Assembly: GCF_902459505.1 (NCBI RefSeq)
Contig: NC_047096.1
Location: forward strand, 4,154,001 to 4,218,000
Length of the DNA: 64,000 nucleotides
DNA from: Geotrypetes seraphini
Lineage: Eukaryota; Chordata; Amphibia; Gymnophiona; Dermophiidae
Direction of reading: 5' to 3'
Shown here: one piece after another, positions 57,882 through 64,000 of the stretch
Layout: each line of letters opens with the position of its first letter
Position numbering within the stretch: the stretch's first letter is position 1
Translations under genes and position numbers: made by a program
The notes under the pieces: model-generated
What the model was told of the DNA's origin: nothing
The model's database searches: none
What the model saw: only the letters and a program-made list of their open reading frames with translations

Positions 57882-58155
57882 AAGAGAGCCAAGGTCCTGT
57901 AACTCAATATATGAGATCATGAACCCAATAGGCAGGCTGTCGAAAGCAGAATCCCTTCTAATCCTCCAGATCCATTTTCCAGTGACGTAAAACCAGCCTC
58001 TCCTGGCCGCAGAGAATACTGAACTGTAATGCACCTTGAGCTTGGCTGGAAAGGATGAACAAGTCAACACAGATGCCAAAACACATTCAGGGCAAGTCTG
58101 TGATTGGGCCCCCGCATTAATGCACCTCGCACACGAGTAAATGGACAGGTACCTG
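57882..58155 (-). other. Open exon-like segment, unknown
   Basis: Follows ATGTGCAG on the minus strand and stays open for about 90 codons to TGA. It has a Cys-rich start (SCARC, TCPECV) and then KLK at a possible GTGCAT donor (58045). The polypyrimidine tract is poor. It lies next to an RTE fragment and may be old repeat. No family recognised. Confidence 0.22.
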
Positions 58156-58306
58156 CACATTCGTGATAAATGTATAGTTAGGCATATAAGTGGCAGCAAA
58201 GGAACTATATGCTGTCCTGAAAAGGGACATACCACGTAAATGTGAGGAGATGATCGCATGGGTGGGGCAGATCACATGGCTGGAACTACTACCACCGCTA
58301 TCTATT

Positions 58307-58715
58307 CAGTCATGTCCAACCCTTGGATACTCTGTAGGCCAGTCCTTGCCATGCTTTCCTGTTTTCCACGGCTTTTGTTATTTGCTTGATGTTCACTCCT
58401 GTGTCATTCTTGATGGTATCCAGCCAACAAGCCTTTGGTCTCCCTTGCTTCCTTTTACCACTGACCATTCTGAGTAGCACCTCCATTTCTAGTGAATTCA
58501 TCCTCATGACATGTCCAAACTAGGTCAGTTTCTATCTGGTAATCTTGCCTTCCAGGGACATCTCTGGGTTTTTATGATCGAGACCATCTTTGTGGGTGAC
58601 CCTAGCTGCCCATGAGATTTGTAGACGTCTTCTCCAGCACCATAGCTTGAAAGCGTCAATTTTTCTTCTATCTGCTTTCAAGAGTGTCCACGTCTCGCAG
58701 AAAATAAACAATGAA
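58307..58715 (-). mobile_element. RTE-clade LINE C-terminal fragment
   Basis: The minus strand encodes CETWTLLKADRRKIDAF, LWCWRRRLQISWAARVT, then GKRKQGRPKACWLDTIKND and ENRKAWQGLAYRVSKGW. This is the C-terminal domain of RTE/BovB ORF2 (CETWTL, WCWRRML, GRPRMRWLD, REAWRAAVHGVAKSRT in the family). One frame break. Confidence 0.88.
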
Positions 58716-58752
58716 GGTGACTGATAGATGTTCAATTTCCTTTATTTGCAAT

Positions 58753-58800
58753 GACTCGACATGATCATGTTTCGGCCCCAATGGGCCTGCCTCAGGAGTC
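58753..58800 (-). ncRNA. Hammerhead-like ribozyme core
   Basis: Minus strand: GACTC, CTGAGGCA, GGCC...GGCC helix II, GAAACATG, CATGTC, GAGTC. Helix I GACTC/GAGTC is perfect, helix III is ACATG/CATGT with a near-zero loop, cleavage triplet GTC. The core has an extra C. Short palindromic helix III is typical of Penelope-like hammerheads. Confidence 0.5.
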
Positions 58801-59124
58801 TGTATGTGGATAATGCAACAGTCAACATAAACTGTTCAAGGTCTTCAAACGTAAATACTTCCAAGAAATGTTCTAACATCCAATGTGGAGGTAAAAAAAA
58901 GTATGCCGCTGTCTCTGAGAAACAAAACTTAGCCATAGGTTGCGATTGGGAACACAATGGCCCTGGTCGGTGGCTATTTGGGCTCCTGTATGGGACACTT
59001 TGACCCCTAGAGCTCGAAGTACTCTATTGAATTTTTGACATTGGATTGCTTGGGAGGGTGGGAGGGGGTGGGTGGGTGGAGGGCGGCAGGTGAATTCTTG
59101 GTTTGCTATTGTTGATGCCTTTCC

Positions 59125-59240
59125 CCCTGTTTTACGAAGCCGCTCAGCAACGGCCCTGAAGCCCTTTAAATCTCTATGGGCTTCGGGGCCGTTACCGCAG
59201 CACAGCCGCTAGCGTGGCTTTGTAAAACAGACCCTTTGAC
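59125..59240. mobile_element. Palindromic MITE
   Basis: CTGTTTTACGAAGCCGC and GCGTGGCTTTGTAAAACAG ends; GAAGCCCTTTAAATC centre. Confidence 0.65.
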
Positions 59241-59656
59241 TCTCTGTGAAGAAACCACATGGTAGACTTTCTTGTCTGTTTGGTCTTGTGGTACGTTGAA
59301 TATTGTTGTGCTCATTGTATGATTTACTGCACTATAAAAATTTTCGTGATTTAAATCAAGGGAAAAAAGACCTCAAAATACCCCTAAAGTGTGATCAATG
59401 AAGTCACAAATATTTTGGGGTTAGGTATCATCACTGGTCAAAAACCCTTGAAGTATTTTAATATTTTTACTTTTAATTGATTTTTAATGTTTTTAAAATA
59501 TTTTTTCTATTAATATAAATATAGTGTATATCTTTTTTGTATTAGCGTTTTCTTTCTCTGAACAAATGAGCATATAGATGACTAGCAACTATTGGTTCAA
59601 TACCAAGATAATTATCATGCTTATATGTGAATGATAATAAGCACTTATCTTTGATA

Positions 59657-59705
59657 ACCCAACGGGGGCCCAGTCCGTTTCGCACTGATGGGCTTCTTCA
59701 GGGGT
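59657..59705 (-). ncRNA. Hammerhead-like core, opposite arm
   Basis: Same sequence as 59803-59851 on the minus strand. Identity between arms suggests a recent origin. Confidence 0.5.
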
Positions 59706-59802
59706 AATGAAAAGGCTTGTTAGATTGCCAGTTAGATTTCAACTTTGCTCAAAAATCGGTGGTGAGACTTTCATCGACTCCTCACTGAGGAGCCTTTTCA
59801 TT

Positions 59803-59851
59803 ACCCCTGAAGAAGCCCATCAGTGCGAAACGGACTGGGCCCCCGTTGGGT
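59803..59851 (+). ncRNA. Hammerhead-like ribozyme core
   Basis: ACCC, CTGAAGA (matches CUGANGA), a 13-nt helix II region, GAAACGG, CCGTT, GGGT. Helix I ACCC/GGGT and helix III ACGG/CCGT pair; the cleavage site would follow GTT. Helix II is weak. Confidence 0.5.
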
Positions 59852-60120
59852 TATCAAAGATAAGTGCTTATTATCATTCAGTAAAAATATTAAAATACTT
59901 CAAGGGTTTTTGACCAGTGATGATACCTAACCCCAAAATATTTGTGACTTCATTGATCACACTTTAGGGGTATTTTGAGGTCTTTTTTCCCTTGATTTAA
60001 ATCACGTTATATACATCACTAGTGCTTCATCTATTTTTGTTACATTATATGATTATTTGGACACTATTTTGTTTTCCATTCTTCCATTCAGTTGATACTA
60101 TAAAAATTTTCAAAATAAAA

Positions 60121-60164
60121 ATGATTCTATTAAAAAAAAAAAAATATATATATATATATATATG
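60121..60164. repeat. A run and TA microsatellite
   Basis: About 13 A followed by about 10 TA units. Confidence 0.85.
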
Positions 60165-60174
60165 AAAACCCCCA

Positions 60175-60440
60175 AACCAAATGGTTACTGTAGTGAACTG
60201 AGAATCAAGGGACCCAGGTTCAAGAGCCACTTCAGCTTTTTTTTAAATTGTGAACTCTCTGGGTACTGAAAAATACCTGCTGCAAGCCTGAAGACCATTA
60301 AGTGGTGGACATTCAAGTAGAGTAGGTATTTTTAATTTTTTTTATTTTTTTTTTAAACCCCAGCTGAAGTGGAATTTGAACCTGGATTCCCTGATTCCTA
60401 ACTTACTCCTCTAGCCATTAGGCTGTCAGTTCAGCCACAA
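60175..60440. repeat. Inverted tRNA-like repeat pair
   Basis: CAAGGGACCCAGGTTCAAGA and TTTGAACCTGGATTCCCTG, with CCACTTCAGCT and AGCTGAAGTGG, face each other across 120 bp. Either two SINE heads in opposite orientation or a palindromic MITE. Confidence 0.5.
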
Positions 60441-60834
60441 AGCCTGAGATGCCGTTGGCATTACCACAATCCCAGTACCGTGTAAGGCCTTGTTGACTAT
60501 CTCAAGAAGACTTTGAATGCTTGAGTGTTTGGAACGTCATTGTTAGATGACTGCAACAAAGTGAACGTGTTTGGCTGTTAGCGAAGTGTGTTAAATTGAT
60601 TTTATTTATTTAAAACATTTTTAATCCGCCTTTACCCAAAGCGGTTCACAGTAAAGTGCAGATAATGAAGGTTCATTTAATAAAATATTGCTAGATTTTT
60701 TGCATAAAATGTCTTTCTGTCGACGTATCATTACTGAGTGTGAAAACATAAAAGTTATAGCTACAATAATATTATAACTCAAGAACACAGGGAACCTTCT
60801 ATTAAGGTGCACTAACTGATTTAGTGTATGCAAC

Positions 60835-61055
60835 ATTCATTCAGTTTTCTATACCCTTCTCCCAGGGGAGCCCAGAATGCTTTACATTTATTCAGGTACT
60901 AAAGCATTTTTCCTTGTCTGTCCTGGTTGACTAATGTACCTGTGGCAATGGGGGGATCAAATGAGTTGCCCAGGGTCACACGGAGCAGCGAGGGTTTGAA
61001 CCCACAACCTCAGGGTGCTGAGGCTGTGGCTTTAACCACTGCGCCACTCTAGAAA
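60835..61055 (-). mobile_element. tRNA-headed SINE
   Basis: GGGTCACACGGAGCAGCGAG, GGTTTGAACCCACAACC, TTTAACCACTGCGCCACTC: full head visible. Confidence 0.82.
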
Positions 61056-61084
61056 TCAAAATGTAGCAAAAGGGATCCAAGTGT

Positions 61085-61560
61085 AGGACAATCGAGACAT
61101 TGTGACATCAGTGATGAGGTTGGCTCTTATTGGCGGAATGAGGCATTGTGACATCACTGATGAGGCTGGTTCTTATTGGTGGAATGAAGCCATTGTGACA
61201 TCACTGATGAGGTTGGCTCTTATTGGTGGAATGAGGCATTGTGACATCACTGATGAGGTTGGCTCTTATTGGTGGAATGAGGCATTGTGACATCACTGAT
61301 GAGGCTGGTTCTTATTGGTGGAATGAGGCATTGTGACATCACTGATGAGGCTGGTTCTTATTGGTGGAATGAGGCATTGTGACATCACTGATGAGGCTGG
61401 TTCTTATTGGTGGAATGAGGCATTGTGACATCACTGATGAGGCTGGTTCTTATTGGTGGAATGAGGCATTGTGACATCACTGATGAGGCTGGTTCTTATT
61501 GGTGGAATGAGGCATTGTGACATCACTGATGAGGTTGGCTCTTAGGCATTGATAACCAGA
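61085..61560. repeat. 46-bp minisatellite, about ten units
   Basis: Unit contains GACATCACTGATGAGGCTGG and TTATTGGTGGAATGAGGC. Units alternate GGCTGGTTC and GGTTGGCTC variants. The flanks match CR1 3'UTR sequence. Confidence 0.92.
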
Positions 61561-61609
61561 GCTAATATTGTGACATCATAATACCTCATTCCACTAGAGG
61601 CTGAAACTT

Positions 61610-61865
61610 TTCACGCTATTTATTCAAATTTTCTATACCGTTCTCCCAAGGGAGCTCAGAACAGTTTACATGAATTTAGTCAGGTACTCAAGCATTTTTC
61701 CTTCTCTGTCTGGGTGGGCTCACTATCTTATGTACCTGGAGTAATGGGGGGGGAGGAGGGGGGAGGGATTAAGTGACATGCCTAGGGTCACATGGAGCAG
61801 TGAGAACTTGAACCCACAACCCCAGGGGGCTGAGGCTGGAGCTTTAACCACTTAGCCACACTCTC
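61610..61865 (-). mobile_element. tRNA-headed SINE
   Basis: TTCTATACCGTTCTCCCAAG tail, GGATTAAGTGACATGCC, CTTGAACCCACAACCCC head. Confidence 0.8.
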
Positions 61866-61959
61866 CCCACGCTAAATCAGTTAATGCACCTTAATAAAAG
61901 GATCCCACAATACCTTAAACTAACCTTTCCATCTCCGCAACAAATTCAAAGGAAAAAGC

Positions 61960-62205
61960 TTTTCAAGTCTACTTTCAAATTCCAGGCACTCAAAACACGG
62001 AAAAGCCTATTATATATTTGCGTCAACTCTCTTATTACAATTTCAGGAAAATGTTAAAGACGTATCTCTTCTCCCTGTGTTCCTCATGATCTCTGAATCT
62101 CATAAATGTAAAGATAGATCTTGAAACCTTATTGTAAACCACAATGAATCCTTGCTGAAATTTTGCGGGATATAAGAAACTTTATGGTATGGTATAGTAA
62201 TAACA
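61960..62205 (+). mobile_element. L2-like LINE 3' end
   Basis: Decayed ORF2 end, then TAAACCACAATGAATCCTTG and a TATGGTATGGTATAG tail. Confidence 0.6.
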
Positions 62206-62267
62206 GAAAATTTTATTTATATATCGCTATACTCCTGGGAGTTCAATGCTGTTAAAATTATCTAAAG

Positions 62268-62458
62268 CACAGGTGTCAAAGTCGGTCCGCGAGGACCGCA
62301 ATCCAGTCGGTTTTTCAGGATTTCCCCAATGAATATGCATGAGATCTATTAGCCTATAATGAAAGCAGTGCATGCAAAGAGATCTCATGCATATTCATTG
62401 GGGAAATCCTGAACACCCAACTGGATTGTGGCCCTCGAGGACCGACTTTACACCCCTG
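62268..62458. mobile_element. Palindromic hAT MITE
   Basis: CACAGGTGTCAAAGTCGG and CCGACTTTACACCCCTG; flanks ATCTAAAG and ATCTAATT (6 of 8). Confidence 0.8.
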
Positions 62459-62465
62459 ATCTAAT

Positions 62466-62545
62466 TGGTGAACAAAAGTGGCACATAATCCTGGGCTTGA
62501 TGGACCTTCGGTCTGTCCCAAGATGGCAATTCTTATGCTCTTATG
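62466..62545 (+). mobile_element. CR1 3' terminus
   Basis: GGGCTTGATGGACCTTCGGT to TTCTTATGCTCTTATG, between two hAT MITEs. Confidence 0.65.
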
Positions 62546-62553
62546 ATCTAAAG

Positions 62554-62747
62554 CAGGGCTGCCCAAGTCCGGTCCTTGAGATCTACTGGCAGGCCAGGTT
62601 TTCAGGATATCCACAATGAATATGCATGAGAGAGATTTGCCTGCACTGCCTTCTTGGTATGTAAATCTCTCTCATGCATATTCATTGTGGCTATCCTGAA
62701 AACCTGGCCTGCCAGTAGATCTCGAGGACCGGACTTGGGCAGCCCTG
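62554..62747. mobile_element. Palindromic hAT MITE
   Basis: CAGGGCTGCCCAAGTCCGG and CCGGACTTGGGCAGCCCTG; flanks ATCTAAAG and CTCTAAAG (7 of 8). Confidence 0.88.
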
Positions 62748-63089
62748 CTCTAAAGGCTGGGCAGAGTCGAAGAAATACCAAGAAATTTGCTCCATTAAGC
62801 AAAAATCATTGCAAATTTTAAGAAATCTGGAGCTTTATATAATCAGTGGTTTTGAGGGACCCCAGGATGGGCTTTAAAAAAATGTTTTTAAATTATTCTC
62901 AGATCAAGCACAATCAAATGTACAGGAAAAACTTCAATTTGCAGTTATTCCAACTTTAGATTTTTCTGGTCAACCCTAATGTCCTTTCTTTCCTACCTGT
63001 CTGTTTATAATTTATACCTTTCAGTTTGCAAAATGGATGCTCATGCTGCATGTTTCTAATACATGGATGTCCATCTCATGTATCTTAGA

Positions 63090-63290
63090 ACTGTAAGAAC
63101 ATAAAAGTTGCCATACTGGAACAGACTGAAGGTCCATCAAGCCCAGTGTCCTGTTTCCAGCAGTGGCCAACCCAGGTCCCAAGTAGTAAAACAGATTTTA
63201 TGCTTCTTATCCTAGGGATAAGCAGTAGATTTTCCCAAGTCATCTCAATAATGGCCTAGGGACTTCTCTTTTAGGATGAAGGTCCATTTG
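63090..63290 (-). mobile_element. CR1 3' end
   Basis: ATAAAAGTTGCCATACTGG, CATCAAGCCCAGTGTCCTG as complement. Confidence 0.75.
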
Positions 63291-63354
63291 CGATGTTCTA
63301 ACTTGGATGTCCTTTCCCAAATGCCACTACAAATTAAGCCTTCCAGCACAGTGT

Positions 63355-63680
63355 GAAGAATCAGAAAATAATATTAAATATTGAACTAAGGCCAGTTACT
63401 GGGCAGACTTGCACGGTCTGTGTCTGTGTATGGCCGTTTGGTGGAGGATGGGCAGGGGAGGGCTTCAATGGCTGGGAGGGTGTAGATGGGCTGGAGTAAG
63501 TCTTAACAGAGATTTCGGCAGTTGGAACCCAAGCATAGTACCGGGTAAAGCTTTGGATTCTTGCCCAGAAATAGCTAAGAAGAAAAAAAAAAAAAAAAAA
63601 ATTTAAATTGAATCAGGTTGGGCAGACTGGATGGACCATTCGGGTCTTTATCTGCCGTCATCTACTATGTTACTATGTTA
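63355..63680 (+). mobile_element. CR1 3' end, second subfamily
   Basis: GGGCAGACTTGCACGGTCTG, GGTGGAGGATGGGCAGGGGA, an 18-nt A run, TTACTATG end. Confidence 0.88.
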
Positions 63681-64000
63681 CTCAGAACATCAAGCTTTTC
63701 GGATTACCCACACTGATGGATGGATCTCCTCCTTACCACTGAGTGAGCAGGAGAACTAGTCTTTGTGCCGATTCTTTGGAAATTCATTTCTGATCGTTCC
63801 AAAAATCCCGAAGCAGAGGTCTGTCTGTTTCAGATTTTTTTCAGTTCTCACTCCGAGATTGCTCTGGCAAGTCCATTGGGAAAAATCCAATAGAATCTTC
63901 CCCAAAGAGTCAAGGAAAAAAAAAAAAATCTGATTTCTGCCAACAAACCGGAAAGGTTGAAACCCACATTGGTCCTCATTCCATCGCAAATTGTTTGCAC
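63681..64000. other. Nothing recognised
   Basis: A run at 63917-63928; no repeat family or exon identified at the window edge. Confidence 0.3.

Larger units (their letters stand above)
59331..60111. mobile_element. Inverted-dimer Penelope-like element
   Basis: Palindrome 59345-60006, left arm with about 165 extra bp. Right tail of about 90 bp ending TTGAT. Perfect 15-bp direct repeat ACTATAAAAATTTTC at 59331-59345 and 60097-60111. Two hammerhead-like cores point away from the centre. Confidence 0.75.

Noticed and set aside
61102-61290. Repeat protein of 62 residues
   Set aside because: Translation of a minisatellite; the frame is open only because the unit has no stop in that register.

Overview
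The window is vertebrate genomic DNA: one spliced host gene embedded in very dense transposable elements. I recognise a single host gene, PIGR, the polymeric immunoglobulin receptor. It lies on the minus strand from the signal-peptide exon at 30832 to the stop codon at 9804. Nine exons can be placed with agreeing splice phases. They encode a signal peptide, four V-type Ig domains matching mammalian D1, a D3-like domain, D4 and D5, then a short stalk, a transmembrane helix and a cytoplasmic tail with the YRTDIS core. A four-domain receptor plus a genome full of CR1, L2-like, L1, RTE, hAT and Tigger-like repeats points to a non-mammalian tetrapod. I lean towards an amphibian, perhaps a caecilian, but that is inference.

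Layout. 1-8600: CR1 and L2-like fragments, palindromic hAT MITEs, and an inverted-dimer element split by a CR1 copy. 8687-30832: PIGR, about 21 kb, with introns packed with MITEs, CR1 3' ends, MIR-like SINEs and L1 tails. 31-50 kb: no recognisable host gene; tandem hAT MITEs sharing one target site and two large inverted-dimer elements. 50.4-58.2 kb: three minus-strand open exon-like segments that I cannot name, the best at 50444-50582. 58.3-64 kb: an RTE fragment, a third large inverted dimer, SINEs and a 46-bp minisatellite.

The most notable non-coding signal is a set of four inverted-dimer elements (2206-4148, 40465-41344, 42300-43063, 59331-60111). Each is a long palindrome with an unpaired 45-90-nt tail on one side only and a 12-15-bp flanking direct repeat. 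Two of the four (40465-41344, 59331-60111) carry hammerhead-ribozyme-like cores, the third has only a degenerate version, and the CR1-split one has no full core. Single hammerhead-like cores also occur at 31.5 kb and 58.75 kb, with a decayed one at 19.9 kb. Helix I and helix III change sequence between copies while staying paired. This architecture fits terminal repeats of Penelope-like retroelements.

PIGR carries polymeric IgA/IgM-type antibody across epithelium. The exon order read here (ligand-binding D1 first, D5 with all six cysteines, cleavable stalk, membrane anchor, sorting tail) is that of an intact receptor. The one unresolved join is between the last two coding exons.
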